The notes under the pieces: model-generated
Database searches by the model: none
What the model saw: the letters and a program-made list of their open reading frames with translations, nothing else
Told to the model about the DNA's origin: nothing
Program-made: the position numbers and the translations under genes
Part shown: in pieces, positions 11,690 to 24,702 of the stretch
How positions within the stretch are numbered: position 1 is the first letter of the stretch
Layout of the letters: every line of letters begins with the position of its first letter
Assembly (NCBI GenBank): GCA_964036665.1
Contig: OZ038527.1
Span: 21,857,901 to 21,921,900, forward strand
From: Gordius sp. MW1
Taxonomy: Eukaryota > Nematomorpha > Gordioida > Gordea > Gordiidae
DNA length: 64,000 nt
Reading direction: 5' to 3'

Positions 11690-13085
11690 TGAATTTTTGA
11701 CCATCCGCTGGCTACTGACCAATGAAAAAAATGACCATTGGCCAAATAAAGCGAAATTTTTAATTGCTATATGCAATTTATGGTATTTTTTCGTCTTTAA
11801 ATAGGTTAACATTGATAATTACCCTATGCCCTTTCCTACAAGGGCCTACGCCTCTACTGATATGAGTCCCTGTGCCCCTTACCAAAGCCTATGCCTTTAC
11901 TGATATGGGTCCCTGTGCCCTTACCAAACCCTATGCCTTTACTAATGTGGGTTCGAATCCCGGAGAGGGCAAAATTTTTATTTATTTTTTAAATTAAATT
12001 AATATATTGTTCTTGTTAATACCATTGATAATGTGACCTTTTGGCCGTCCGCTGGCTACTGACCAATGAAAAAAATGACCATTGGCCAAAGTATAAATCG
12101 AAATTTTTTTTTCGTTTTTGAATTGGTTAACATTGATAATTACCCTATGCCCTCCCCTACAAGGGTCTATGTTTCATTATCTATATATTGTCACGCTCTT
12201 CGGTGTCTTGCACCGAATGTCTTGTCACGCATCGAATGTCTTCTCACGCTGTTTACTTTTATTTTAATTAATTTTACTAGTTTGTGGGTTCGAATTCCGG
12301 AATTTTTTTTGACTCTTATGATTGTTCTTGTTACTACCATTGATAATAAGACTTTTTGGCCGTCCGCTGGCTGCTGACCAATGGAAAAAAATGACCATTG
12401 GCCAAAATGTGTGTCGAAATTATTTTTTTCGTTTTTTTTGACTATTATGATTGTTCCTGTTACTACCATTGCTATTGTGACTTTTTGGCCGTTCGTTGGC
12501 TGCTGACCAATGGAAAAAAATGACCCATGGCCAAAATGTGATTCGAAAATTTTTTTTTAGTTTTTTTTTGACTATTATGAATTTATATCCAATTTTACCG
12601 TGTCCTGGCTGCTGACCAATGGAAAAAATGACCATTGGCCAAAATGTGATTCGAAAATTTTTTTTTAGTTTTTTTTTGACTATTATGAATTTATATCCAC
12701 TTTTACCGTGTCCTCGCTGCTGACCAATGGAAAAATGACCATTGGCCAAAATGTGATTCGAAAATTTTTTTTTCGTTTTTTTTGACTCTTATGAATTTAT
12801 ATCCACTTTTACCGTGTCCTGGCTGCTGACCAATGGAAAAAAATGACCATTGGCCAAATTGTGAATCGAAATTTTTCTTCCGTTTTTTTTTGACTCTTAT
12901 GATTGTTCTTGTTAATACCATTAATAATATGACTTTTTGGCCGTCCGCTGGTTGCTGACCAATGGAAAAAAATGACTATTGGCCAAAGTGAGCATCAAAA
13001 ATATTTTTTCCGTTTTTTTTGGCTATCATTGACTTATAGAGTATCTGTTGGTACTGACCAATGAAAAAAATGACCATTGGCCAAA
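11690..13085 (-). repeat. Tandem array, about 120-bp units (reverse)
   Basis: The reverse complement of the 9166-9990 unit recurs from about 11690 (gctactgaccaatgaaaaaa) to 13085 (gaccattggccaaatttta), with the minisatellite/tRNA-like block inside it. Each unit again shows the CCAATGG/CCATTGG pair. It forms the right arm of the foldback. Confidence 0.85.
11830..11970 (+). repeat. About 50-bp minisatellite fused to a perfect B-box
   Basis: Three imperfect units (cctatgcctttactgatatg, then ggtccctgtgcccttacc) end in gtgggttcgaatcccggaga. GGTTCGAATCC at 11950-11960 is a consensus tRNA B-box inside a short GGG/CCC T-arm. The minisatellite seems to have grown by duplicating sequence just 5' of the T-loop. 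The same arrangement recurs reversed at 25070-25150, 26900-26980 and 27175-27310. Confidence 0.6.
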
Positions 13086-13288
13086 TTTTATATATAACCT
13101 AAAAATTTATTATAGATGGTCTAACAGACAGCCAACTATGTAATATATATTTTTAACCTTATAAATGCATATGTATTTTTTTATTGGGTTAATATATTTC
13201 ATTTATTAGATTGTAATTTCATAGAAAACCTAAAAAGTAATAGTTAAAAAAATATAGGTATTAGATTCTAATTTACGATACAATATAT

Positions 13289-16200
13289 TTTTAAATATAT
13301 TTATTTAATGTTATTTTCTTCAAAATTTGAAATAATATTATATCTAAATATAGAAATGGTGAATTTAGTATTATATTTAATGTAATATATACTTAAAAGT
13401 AAAACACTATAAAATTAAACAAATACAAACTATTATGTTATCGGCTAATCTTATTAAATTTATCAAAAATGCAAAGGTTTTAAACTCTGCCAGTAATTTT
13501 ATTTACTTATATAATTAATAAATATAAATTTTGTAATTAAAAAACTAATTATATGCCTAGAGATTTAAGGTATGATATATGAAACATTATTCCAAATGCA
13601 TCTACGTCATACATCTGAAATGCTATAGCAGGGATTATTTCATCTAAATAATCGATATGTCATATTAAAGTTTGGAAAATGTAAAAAAATTTGGTGCAAT
13701 AATAGTTGTATTTCTGATCTTTTCACCTAAGTATATAGGATTCTTTTTTAGCCATAAACTAAGCACGTACGATTTATTTCTTAAACAATAATAATGAACG
13801 ATCATATTAGTTAAATTAAATATAAATTGCCATTAATCCTTAGTATAATTGTTGTTAATTTATATTTTGTTTTTTAAATTTTACGTCAAATATCTAATTA
13901 TTGCAGTTTGCGAATCTAAACTGCTAAGATATAAATTTAAAAAAATGCACTTGTTCCACAAACATTCTTATGAATAAATGAAATTATTTACTGTCGATCT
14001 TTTGTATTTATATATGTTGTTAAAAAGTACTTGAACTATTATAATTTTTATGTATATTATATATTATTTTGTTAACTTCTAAAATTACTTACAGCAACTA
14101 ATATGTTATAATTGCTATAAAGGGGTAATATTTATTTATGTTCACTGAGTTAATGGTTTAGCTAGTTTCTTTTGCAATTTAATTTAATCACGATATTGTT
14201 TTAATTTTTACATTTAAACACTCTTGCTTTTGTAGCAATCTTAATTTAATTTTATTGAATAAAAATTAACATTTATCATCAATAAACAAAGATCACGCCA
14301 TTGGTACTTTAAAATTACGGTATACATATTTGATAATCTTTCGCAATTTCTTCCCAAAATTAAAATATCAATTGCGGATTTATTGCATAAAATATAATCA
14401 AATTTTGAATTGTATAATTAATTGATTTATTTATAATCATCTTCTCTTTAATATGGATGGCCTTGTTTCATTAACCATTATAGTCTTATATAACTCTGAA
14501 TAAAATATAGCACGTTTATTTGCCCTTTCAAAAAATAGTTATAACCAACCAGCAATCAAAAAATGATCTTGAAACAAGATAAATCTATGTTATAGTTGTT
14601 AAATTGAGTTATATGAAAACTTTAGTCTGGTATTAAAAATTTTACTTGCTCAGTTTAAGTGTATTTTAAATTTATGTTTTTAATTAATTAATAAAAATAG
14701 GCAACTGCTCTATAGGCTTTTCTTAATCGTAGAATCTGCAATCAATCCATAATTTTATATAATATGATTTCCACAAGTTTTTTTAAATATTTAATCTGTA
14801 ATTTCGATTTTCCAATTCGATATCGCGACGATACTATTTATTGTATGCTTTTTCCATATTCACTCATACGCCTACACCTACGAATTTTAAACAACACACC
14901 CTTTCATATTATATCGATTCATAGAAATATGACTAAGCCAAGTCGATTAGTATATTTAATCCTAATTAATACAGTAGCCATTTATTACCCATTACCTTAT
15001 CAAACCTGTAATACACTAAAAGATAGTTTTTCCAATAAAGATATATAACTCACTTCCAACCCCTGCTCACACTCTTACCTCACCTCTTTAGCCTTTACAA
15101 ACATAATATTTAAAAATCGATAGAAACGAAAGGGTTGGTGAAGGTAGTTAGTTATAAATATGCCCATTATTCAATTACCTGTCGTTACAGGATAGCTAGG
15201 GGGGGGGGGGCAAGACAGCGGTCTTTAGCTAATAACAAGGCATTATTTTTATAGGACAGATGGGTGCACCTTCCCCCCCCCCCTCCTTGACTATAATATG
15301 GCGGCTCTTAGTTGTTGGGGAAGCGGGTTCTTTAAGTAATCCATTCTTCATTAACCTCATTACAATGTGTGTTTATGAGCTGCGAATGGGGGCTAAAGAG
15401 AGGGTTTTTCAACTGAAAATTCCCCTGGGCTATAACAAATTCAGCTTTTATAAAGTAGTCTCCCTGAAATGAGTATTGTTTAATATTTCGGGAGATTGCA
15501 CAAGCAAGACCCGTTTAAGTAGTGGCTGACGGCATTTAATTTATGATAGTTAATAAGAGCAATCATTTATGGTTTTGAATTCATAATGTACCTAAAAACT
15601 TTTATTAATAATTCATACTCACAGCACAAGTCACAACTTTATGCCTCTTATCAATTTTGAGAGGCAAAAGTCTTCTAAACATGCTGCAAGGTTTGTCATT
15701 ATATACTACTTGTTAGAAAAAAATTCTTATGTATTTGAGAATCTTTAATATATTTTAAAATATAAATATAACTTGGTTATAGATTTGACATTGCTACAAT
15801 CTAAAGCCTATCTAATGTCAATTGCTATATTTTATTATGAATTAATGTTGTACTGCTAAATCGTATCTTTAACAAACTTTATCAACTAATCTAATAAGTC
15901 TATATTTAACAAACTAAGGTTATCGTAATATAGTAAGATCAAGTCCTAAACGTTTCTCACAGTTTTAATCTGATTAATAGTTATTTTAATTAATTGTAAT
16001 ATAAATCGTTAATATTTTTGTAACAACACAATTATATTTATACATAATAGATATCAACATAAAAGAATATTTGTTATAATAATACAACATCTAGGAACGA
16101 TCGCTCAGGGACTTTACATTTTAAAGGTTTAAATAATTATTTTGCTCCTAAACTTTTAAGTTATTTACATAAGCCTAGTTTGAATAATTGAAAAACCTAT

Positions 16201-17990
16201 AGTTCGAATTGTGTGGTTATTTTTTAATAGATTAACATAACGCGAATAAATAAAAATCAAAATTCATTGCCTTAAATAAACATCTTATTTGACTCATAGT
16301 CATCATATGGCTTAAATCACAAAATACATTAAGACATATATCACCAATATAGATAAAGTAATCATTAAAAATAAGAATCTCGTGTGTTTATATCATAATA
16401 TGCTGGAGTCGTCATAGCTATAAACGTAGATTACACATAATCGTAAAAACAATTCCACCAACCCTATATGACGTTATGTCATACATGGATTTGTTCCTCT
16501 TATTAGAGGCAACGTGACATAATAAGCCTGCAATCGTTGATTAATCAGTTATGATATCATAAAGACATATATACGGGCTGTCAATTTAAACAGGACTTTA
16601 ATTCGTTTTAAACCAATTTAAAATTGTAATGACGTATTATGATTGGCACACGAATTATAAACGATTTATAATAGGTGTCAGTGATGAAAAATCAATAGCT
16701 TTCTCTTTATACGTTGGGCGTATCGATTAGAGATAGCTAAGGAATAATTATTAGAAATTCATACACACACCTGTTAACAAGCGCCCACTTCTCTCATTAA
16801 TTAACATATCAATTACATAAATTTTTTGCTTTAATTAAATATATATAACAGTAAACAAGTTTGGAGTGTTGATATCGTGAATTCCTATTAGAATTAGGCA
16901 ATACACTATTAAATGTTAAAAGGATCGATGCAAACCTATTGAAAATTAATTAGTCGACTAGCGTTCTCATGGTTTCACCTATATCTTCGATTCCTGCCCA
17001 CACTCCCCCACAGCACATGGGAAGAACAAGGAAGGGGGCGGCTTAAGCGGGATCTCCCGGCCCACCTGATAAGGCTTCGATTTTAGTAATGAAATGTCAA
17101 TTTCGCGTTGCCTCCGTCATAGATATGAAACGACCAACAAATTAACGACGATAAACAATTATAAAATCGATGAAAATGATTCTCTCGCAGCTAACGTGAA
17201 GAAAGTGAATTTTAATTTGCTATTTTCATTTTAAGAATTATTCGAATTTTAGTGCGCTTTATAATTATAGAGTGCCCACATTGTACAATATTTGGATTAA
17301 AATGACTAATTTGAAAAAGTTCTTTATATCGGAGTAAATGCTATTCTACTAGATAAGGAGTCCAAAACAAAGTACTTTATTAAATTTTTTTTATACATTG
17401 CGTATTATTAATATGTAATTATTTAGAGTAGGAAAATATGAAAAACGCCAATTGTATAATCCCTTAAATTTATAAGCAGTTTACAGCCAGAAAATTTAAA
17501 CATTGATATAATAATGAATTAAAAAACCTAAATTTATATTATTCTATAGCTAATATTAATTAAAAGTAAGCTTGAAACCCCTCAAATTTTAAGTTACTCA
17601 TGACTGCCTGCATGCGCCTTAAGTTAATATATCAAATACAGCCAACATCAATTTTTAATCGTGTTTTCTAAAAAAGGTTCGTTATAGCAATAGTTTTGAT
17701 TAAAAACGAGATTTTGCTGAATTAATAATTAATGAAATTATAATTAAATGGACTATAACGTTTTGATGCACACTATATTTGGTAACCGCTAACATTAATG
17801 TGCACTATATATTAATGTAATTATCATATATATTTAAAAGTAAGCTTTTTAAAAATTAGCATATTGGAATCTCATACTAATCTTTTTAAAATAGTAGTTG
17901 ACAGATGTTTCAATTATCTTTAGATACTTTTAAAATAATCCAAAGGTGATAGCAAAGGACGTTTGGTATTATAAGACTATACTCAAGTAA
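13289..17990. other. Unique AT-rich upstream region of the bHLH gene
   Basis: No exon or repeat family from elsewhere in the window was seen in these 4.7 kb. Local features are poly-G (15201-15210) and poly-C (15281-15291) runs about 70 bp apart, three TGACGT/TGACAT-like sites at 16468-16640, and a GC-richer island at 16985-17080 with an E-box overlapping a GATA site. It probably holds promoter and enhancer sequence for the gene at 17991, but nothing here proves a start site. Confidence 0.4.
17063..17074 (+). promoter_or_regulatory. Candidate composite E-box/GATA site
   Basis: CACCTGATAAGG contains the E-box CACCTG (17063-17068) sharing TG with TGATAAGG, a GATA-factor site. It lies in a small GC-rich island about 0.9 kb before the bHLH start codon. 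The regulatory role is inferred from the motif only. Confidence 0.25.
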
Positions 17991-19334
17991 ATGGATGAAC
18001 AATTACTATCAAACAGTCAACTATCACAAGACGGAATAAAGACAAAGACAACTATACAGCACCAAAGAATGGCTGATAATGGCATTACATGTTTAATTCG
18101 ATCTTCTCACAATACCCTTGTTCAAGGTCGTAACGGTAAAACTTTGCGTTTGTTAGACACTTTGGGAAAAGGAGATCGTACCCTGACCACTTTGTCTATT
18201 GGAAGCTGTGAATTATTTAAGAACCTCACATCACATAACGCCCAACTCAGTGTCGCCGATACAAATATTAGAAAAGATATGCTCATTACAAAAAATGCCA
18301 TGCCATATGGATTAGCAAGCGCAAGGAATAATAAACAGGCCAATGTTGTGCATAACGATGCGCCCCTTCCAAGCTTAGGAAGCGCACATAAACTTGCCGT
18401 TGATTTTAAAGGCAAACAGCATCATTCTTTCGCGAACAATGCAATTTTAACACCATCAATATTGACATTGATGTCGAAAAACGTCGCTAATAACGAAATT
18501 GTTGTTCTATCTAATTCGACGCCTTCCGATGATCAAGCTTTGAGTGTTAAATCGCAAAAGATTTTATCTAATACCTACTATGACTCGACCAAAGATGAGC
18601 ATAATATATTTCCTAAATTATCCTTAGCACATACTCCCGATAACGATAGTATTTCGTCGAGCGTTTCAATTGATCAACAAGTATTATCATTCAACAAGAT
18701 CAACACTTCCAGGTGCGCGAGGCGTAAATACACGAGAAATAAGAGGCATTACCAAACATCATCGACGAATGGTACTAGCAACAAGCAATTAGGATTGCAC
18801 GTTCACAAAGATAAGAACATTAAAAGGTTAGAGAGTAATGAGAGAGAACGTATGAGGATGCACTCTTTGAATAAGGGATTTGAAGAGTTGCGGGAAGTCA
18901 TTCCTCACATTAAGAGAGAAAAAACTTTGTCCAAAATAGAGACTTTAACCTTGGCCAAAAACTATATAAAAGCTCTGACAAACTCTATATGTGAACTTAG
19001 GAACGAAGCTAAGATTTATCGCGACATCGATGATTTTAGCTTGAAAAATGGTATCGTACCAAACATTGATTTGGAGGAAATTTTGATTAACGCGACCAAA
19101 ACGCCATCCAATTCCATGAAGTATTTTACAGACATAGGTGAGTCGGTCATAAAGTTTTTACAAGATGAAGCAGATCACATGGGCTTCATGGAAGGTTTAG
19201 ATTATTTACAAAGCGATCACTCTAGTTTATATGAACCGAGTGTAGAGCTTGATATCGAATGTATACCAGATACGATAATACACAAACCTTTAACACCAAA
19301 AATGGGTAGATGGCACAAAAGAAGAATAAAATAG
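17991..19334 (+). CDS. dimm: Dimmed/Mist1-type bHLH transcription factor
   Basis: Single-exon reading frame of 447 codons. The bHLH lies at about residues 277-335: basic region [16 protein letters not shown], helix 1 [12 protein letters not shown], and loop plus helix 2 [17 protein letters not shown]. The [11 protein letters not shown] basic region followed by [14 protein letters not shown] is characteristic of the dimmed/Mist1 (bhlha15) group. In insects dimmed drives the secretory program of neuroendocrine cells and acts in the nucleus as a homodimer on E-boxes. The long N-terminal part is low in recognisable domains and rich in Ser/Asn/Thr. [12 protein letters not shown] before the bHLH is a basic patch that may serve nuclear import. 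The start is the first ATG in frame (17991); a non-coding first exon further upstream is possible. The gene symbol is inferred from the bHLH signature. Confidence 0.9.
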   Translation: MDEQLLSNSQLSQDGIKTKTTIQHQRMADNGITCLIRSSHNTLVQGRNGKTLRLLDTLGKGDRTLTTLSIGSCELFKNLTSHNAQLSVADTNIRKDMLITKNAMPYGLASARNNKQANVVHNDAPLPSLGSAHKLAVDFKGKQHHSFANNAILTPSILTLMSKNVANNEIVVLSNSTPSDDQALSVKSQKILSNTYYDSTKDEHNIFPKLSLAHTPDNDSISSSVSIDQQVLSFNKINTSRCARRKYTRNKRHYQTSSTNGTSNKQLGLHVHKDKNIKRLESNERERMRMHSLNKGFEELREVIPHIKREKTLSKIETLTLAKNYIKALTNSICELRNEAKIYRDIDDFSLKNGIVPNIDLEEILINATKTPSNSMKYFTDIGESVIKFLQDEADHMGFMEGLDYLQSDHSSLYEPSVELDIECIPDTIIHKPLTPKMGRWHKRRIK

Positions 19335-19496
19335 CAAACATTGTCTAAAACGGTTAAATCGACGAATTTTTACATGTATAAGTTAATGTTAATTATGTGA
19401 CTTGTTGATGTTAAAGGAATATTATGTTATGTATATTAAAAACAAGAATGAAAATTACGCATGAAAATCAAAATATAATTACTCTTGTATGTTTGT

Positions 19497-19502
19497 AATA
19501 AA
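19497..19502 (+). terminator. Poly(A) signal of the bHLH gene
   Basis: AATAAA lies 163 bp after the bHLH stop codon, the first canonical signal downstream. Confidence 0.5.
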
Positions 19503-20534
19503 AATTGCGAAGATGTTTGAGTTTAAGTAATTCACTTTCTGCTTAGCACCTTTATAAATTTTATAGTTAATCATGCTAAACCGTTATTAGTTTAAGAGGT
19601 CCGCATTGAATCGTAACAATTGATTAAAAATCGTTATACTCATTCCCTGGATAATTTTATAATTTTTATATCGATTATCATATAATATAATACAGATCGT
19701 GAAACGACATAGATCTTGTTAGATAACGTTAATTTTTAATTAAATTAGTAATTGCAGTTTCAAAAGCTTTTAGCTATATATATAAATAAATTTATGATTA
19801 GTTAAAAAATAAGTATTATTAATATGTGGAAAACATTAGATATTGCAAGTCAGTTACATTTACAAATTCTTCTGTCCTATCAAAAATGATTCGCAATTAT
19901 CATGGGATAGCAAGAAATTTATTTCCCTATTTATCTGACTATCATTTATAAAGCTTGAGATTGTTTTATATGAAGGGTATTTACTTTATTATGGCACAGC
20001 ACATTGTTTGACTCAAAATAAAATAGTAAAAATGGCTAAACTAATCAAACTATATATTTTTTCATTTATAAATACTGGCAATAATCAAGTTGAAATTAAA
20101 AAGCCTTTTCTAAATGTCAAATTTGAATGGTTATCGTTAAGTTTTTATAGGTTTTTTTCAGCATTCGCATTAGACAAAATAGTATATGTTAAACTATATA
20201 TAAACACTGTACAATTTCATTTGTCTTAAAAATCACTTAAATATAATCTTTAGGTATATAAAAAAGCAATCGCGAACTTCATAAAATGCGCACAATATTA
20301 AAAATTTTTAATTTAAAGTGGTAAAGTGTGGCTAAATTGCGATTAAAAGCCTATTAAAATTTGACTTAATTACAACTTATTTACGACTACTATATGCTAT
20401 TGAAATAGGTCTAAATACTATACAATAATGATGTCCTCAATAAGAACTAAATTAAATATTACAATGGAAACTGATTTTCTAATTATCTTTCTTTTATAAC
20501 CCTAATGATGTAACGTAATTTGATAGTTATTTCT
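19503..20534. other. Intergenic spacer, bHLH to ACE-like gene
   Basis: AT-rich unique sequence of about 1 kb. I see no repeat family and no convincing exon. It should contain the promoter of the ACE-like gene. Confidence 0.4.
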
Positions 20535-23173
20535 ATGTTATATATTCCTTATTTGACAATAATAATCTTTGTGCTTGTTCTTAAGGTTCACAAGGTCACT
20601 TGTAACGTTAATAACGGTTATAATCTCAGGGTAGAAAAATGGCTTGAGAAATACAATAAGCTAGAATTGGTAGCACAAAATAATTTATCCCTAATTGAAT
20701 GGGACTACAATACAAAAACAACATCATTGAATACGCTTAAAATGGAAAAATTCAATCATATATTTGGGAAACGAACGTCGCACATTTGGAACGAAAGCTT
20801 CAGTTTTGACCTCAATCGCATTAGCAATAACTCCATTAGAAAAGAGCTTCAAAAGATTCAAGTATGCCCTATGAGTTATAATATTAATGTATTTGCTTTG
20901 CAACGCTCTATAATAAATGACAGTTAATAAAAGGTATTGGGCAAGGATATAAGTAAACTTGTGCGAAAAATATAGGTACATATAATGCTAAATTCTCTTT
21001 ATTTTTGTTGAGGTCAACTTTTTTATTTAGTGAAAAATAACCATTTTTAATTTAATAACTATAATTTTCTTGATCATAATAAATAAATTCCATTTGTCTA
21101 AGAAAGATTTGCGGCCTGACATAAGTAGAGAATTAAGTGACGAGTTACATAACCACCTTACAAGAATGGAAAAAGATTACAGCTCAACAAAAATAAGTTT
21201 CATCTACGGAGACGCAAATTTTAACAATTTGACCTTAGAAGATAACATCACTAAATTGATGTCAACCTCGCGGGACCAGTCTTTACGCTTAAAGGTGTGG
21301 GAGACTTGGAACGGTGTGATTGGACGAAAGATTAGAAAGAGATTTATACAGACTGTAGCTTTGGAAAATTTCTACGCGCGATCGAATAACCACTCTGACT
21401 TGGGGGAAAAATGGCGGGCACTATACGGCAATAAATCCATTTTTCCAGAAATCGACACTGCTTTCGATTCCATTCTCCCCCTCTACAAGCTATTGCATAA
21501 ATATGTCGGCCATAAATTGAAGCAAAATTATGGGGGTCACTTCGAAAAATATTCCCAGCAAAAATATCAAACTTTTGGGAACGATAAAACCGAATGGTCT
21601 TTTTACTTACCGGCGCACATGGTGGGTGACATATGGAGTCAAACATGGGACAATCTTTACGATACTACATCACCTTACCCTGATAAAGTAGTGAAAATCG
21701 TAAATCAAAAGTTAGCTAATGACCCAAGCATCACGATAAAATCCATGGCTCACATGGCGGAAAATCTATTCGTATCGTTAGGTTTTGATCCCATGACACC
21801 GACATTTTGGAATAAATCTATCTTCGAAAAACCGAATAACAGCGGACCAATGATATGTCACGCTGCGGCCTTTAATCTATTCAACGATGGAGATTTTCGA
21901 CTTAGAATGTGCGCTCAAAAAACATTTCCATACTTCCACGTCATCCATCATGAAATGGGTCACGTAGTGTACTACATGAGCTATTCCCATTTACACGTCG
22001 TGTATCAAAGTTCTCCAACCCCAGCTATACACGAAGCTATCGGTGACCTGATTGGGTTATATGCTACCAGTCTCAAGAATCTTCGAGATTTGGAATTGAT
22101 TCCTGATTTAATAAACGACCCGAATGCTCAAATCGACTTTGCTGATATGAAAGCAAAACGGCTAACTAAAAATGACATCAATCACATGTACTATCAAGCG
22201 CTAAGAATATTACCAGCTTTCGTATACACTTATATCTTAGAACGATGGAGATGGAGGGTATAAAAAGATTTATTAACAATTTCAAATTTTAAGAAAATTC
22301 TCAAGACTGAAATCAAAAAAAATCTAACTATATTAATATACTAACATATATCGTAATAAAAAACACAATTTGTAGGTGTTATCAGGCGAAATACCCATGG
22401 AGCGAATGAACGAAGTTTGGTGGGCCATGCGCGAATCGTTGCAAGGACTAACATCTCCTACTTTTAGGTGAGACTAAGGAGCAAATATATCCTGCCTAAT
22501 TTTATCTATATTTACATTAAAATTGGATTTTATTCTTCAAATTTTGCAAGCATACTGAGTCTTAATAATGATTTTGATTGTTTATTAAGTATCATGATGG
22601 TTTAATCATTTATATTACCACAAAATAGCTATAGATATCTGCCTAAACGAAATGCCGTAACTTGGTCCTTTTATGTTACAAACAAATTTTTGAGTCAAAC
22701 TTGTGGCAAACTTAAATATATTTATCTGAAATTAGCTAGAAATTGATATAAAAATCACCTTAATCTTTTCGTTTATTTCCTATCTCAGGTCCGACAACGA
22801 AAATTACCTAGACCCAGCCGCTAAGTATCATGTATCATCATTCATTCCCTACATTCGTTACTTTATGAGCCATGTTATAGTGTTTCAATTTTTTAACCGA
22901 CTTTGTGCAGAAGTAAAAATGGCTAGCGAAACGGTCCCATTATATAAATGCAATATTAAAAATTCGCACAAAGCAGGAGCGTTTTTAAAGAATATCTTAT
23001 CCAAAGGGTCTATGATCGATTGGAGAGACATCTTGTCCTTACTTAATAACCAAAACAATCAATTATATGATGATAAATTAATCACGGAATCAGGATATTT
23101 AGATGCCGCGCCTATGCTAGAATATTTTGAGCCCTTACAAAAATGGCTCGAATTGTACGACCAACAAAAATGA
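20535..23173 (+). CDS. Angiotensin-converting-enzyme-like M2 metallopeptidase (Ance-type)
   Basis: Four exons in phase: 20535-20861, 21103-22257, 22376-22467, 22789-23173, giving 652 aa, the usual length of single-domain insect ACEs. A signal peptide (MLYIPYLTIIIFVLVLKVHK) leads into the M2 fold; no membrane anchor follows, so a secreted enzyme is expected. The zinc site is complete: H392-E393-M-G-H396 and E420 of HEAIGD, 24 residues after the second His as in human ACE. Substrate-pocket residues are kept: CHA before the zinc helix, RWRWR|VLSGEI across the exon 2/3 junction, AKYH and IPYIRYF in exon 4. M2 dipeptidyl carboxypeptidases cut dipeptides from the C-termini of small peptides. The true start is ATG 20535. 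The exon 2 acceptor (gtctaag, 21102) is the weakest join. It follows the bHLH gene on the same strand. Confidence 0.9.
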
Positions 23174-23239
23174 CAATAATTATCAAATTTATGTTATGCC
23201 ATATATAATATTTAAAATATGTTACATAAATGATGTCAA

Positions 23240-23245
23240 AATAAA
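23240..23245 (+). terminator. Poly(A) signal of the ACE-like gene
   Basis: AATAAA lies 66 bp after the stop codon. Confidence 0.5.
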
Positions 23246-23617
23246 ATCAAAAGCCTAAACGACTAGTTACGTTTTCATTATAGCAGTTCGCTAAAACGTT
23301 TCACAGCTAAAACACTTATACATTAGATAGATGGCTTATAATCCCTTCAACAATAATTACACTGGTCAACAAAAAAAATAACCGGGAAACGGTCAACATT
23401 TTCCGATAGAGTTTTATGTGGTGAACACAAATATGTATTTCGTATTTTTCCTATACGTCAATTTTTTAGATTTCGATTTAAAGTTGCGAAAATGACCGTT
23501 TTTGACCCTTTTCGATGCTCAATAGAGCGATATTGATTGGCTAAAAAAAAATTTAAACCTCTAAGTGGTAGAACCAACTTAGGGTAAAACATTGAAAATT
23601 GATTTTTTCCCCTATTG

Positions 23618-24700
23618 TTTTTACTTTTTCCAATCTATGCGAAGCGGCATCCTTTAAGCCTCCCTCCCCCCTCTCTATCTAATTGGGTTTATAACACTAT
23701 ACTCTTGGTGCATGTGAGTGATTGATGGATGATGTGGGGGTGTGGGTGTGTAAGAGTAGTGGCCTAATACAAGCTATTCCTCTAGTTAGAGGTGTGCACG
23801 GATCAAATTTTTTTTATCCGATCCGAGGGGTTTTTGAAAAATTTTATATCCATCCGATCCGATCCGAGTTTTTTAAAATTTAAATCCGATCCGATCCGAG
23901 TTTTTTATAATCTAAATCCTATCCAATCCGATCCGAAATTTTTAAATTAAAATTTTACGAACAGAACTTTTTATTGATGATTAAATTCAAAATACATAAA
24001 AATTAGGTATAGCAATTTTAATAGACCCGAAATAAATATAAAATTTTATTTGACTAATTCCATATTATCATATAAAATTAATAAAGAATCTAAATTTTCT
24101 GGTTTAATTCGCGTTCTTCTTCTAATGTTCTTCCAGCCACCGAGAAATTTCTTTCCGAAGTGGTAGAGGTAGCAGGTATAGCTAAAACTTTATTTGCCAG
24201 CTTATAAAGCGTTGGCACTGTTTGATATGAAACCCACCATTTCAGCAAATCTTTTTTTGATCATATTTGCAATCTTCATTTCAAAGATAATCATGAAAAG
24301 GTATACTAAAAATTATAAATTTAATTAATTAGAACTTATTATTGTTTATTTTAAATTTGAAAATCCGATCCGATGCGACTAAAATAATGTTGATCCGATC
24401 CGATCCGATCCGACTTCCAAAATTAAAATGTTGATCCGATCCGTCGGATGTCGGATCGGATTGATCCGTGCACACCTCTACCTAGTAGAGAGGGAGGATG
24501 ACAGGCGTAGTAGTAGGAATAGTTCGTATTAACCCACTACTCTTGCACTCACCACACTCATCAATCACTTACATGCACTAAGGGTATAGTGTTATATAAG
24601 CATATAAGCCAATTAAATAGAGAGGGAGGGAGGCTCAAAGGAAGCCGCGATTTCGCATAGGGACTAATTGCATTTTTGATATATATTAAAAAGTAAAAAC
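23618..24700. repeat. Nested inverted-repeat element interrupted by a hAT
   Basis: About 170 bp on the left (23618-23786) is matched in reverse by 24481-24700. Both share gtttttacttttt, cctatgcgaa/ctatgcgaag, agcctccctccc, ataacactata and gtgagtgattgat/gtaagtgattgat. The hAT element sits exactly between the arms. It is a second-level insertion inside the 4.8-kb element. Confidence 0.6.
23787..24480 (-). mobile_element. hAT element with perfect 20-bp TIRs and transposase relic
   Basis: The ends TAGAGGTGTGCACGGATC... and ...GATCCGTGCACACCTCTA are perfect inverted repeats of 20 bp. Both subterminal regions are runs of gatccgatccgatcc. On the minus strand at about 24100-24270 it encodes WWVSYQTVPTLYKLAN and IPATSTTSERNFSVAG, the hAT C-terminal dimerisation signature. 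The rest of the transposase is absent. Flanks (cctctagt / cctagtag) give no clean 8-bp duplication. Confidence 0.85.
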
Positions 24701-24702
24701 AA

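Larger units (their letters stand above)
8957..13288. mobile_element. 4.3-kb foldback structure with tandem-repeat arms
   Basis: The segment 8957-9178 and the segment 13079-13288 are inverted copies of each other. Both share, for example, tcgtaaattagaatctaa, ttggctgtctgttagacc and aataaatttttaggtt. Inside these ends the same about 120-bp tandem unit runs forward on the left (9166-9990) and reversed on the right (11690-13085). The centre (about 10400-11500) is unrelated single-copy DNA. Long inverted arms made of short tandem repeats are the defining layout of foldback elements such as Drosophila FB. I found no clear target duplication. Confidence 0.65.

Noticed and set aside
9166-13085. Tandem arrays as a possible CRISPR array
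   Set aside because: Units are about 120 bp, directly abutting, with no unique spacers, in a eukaryotic genome.
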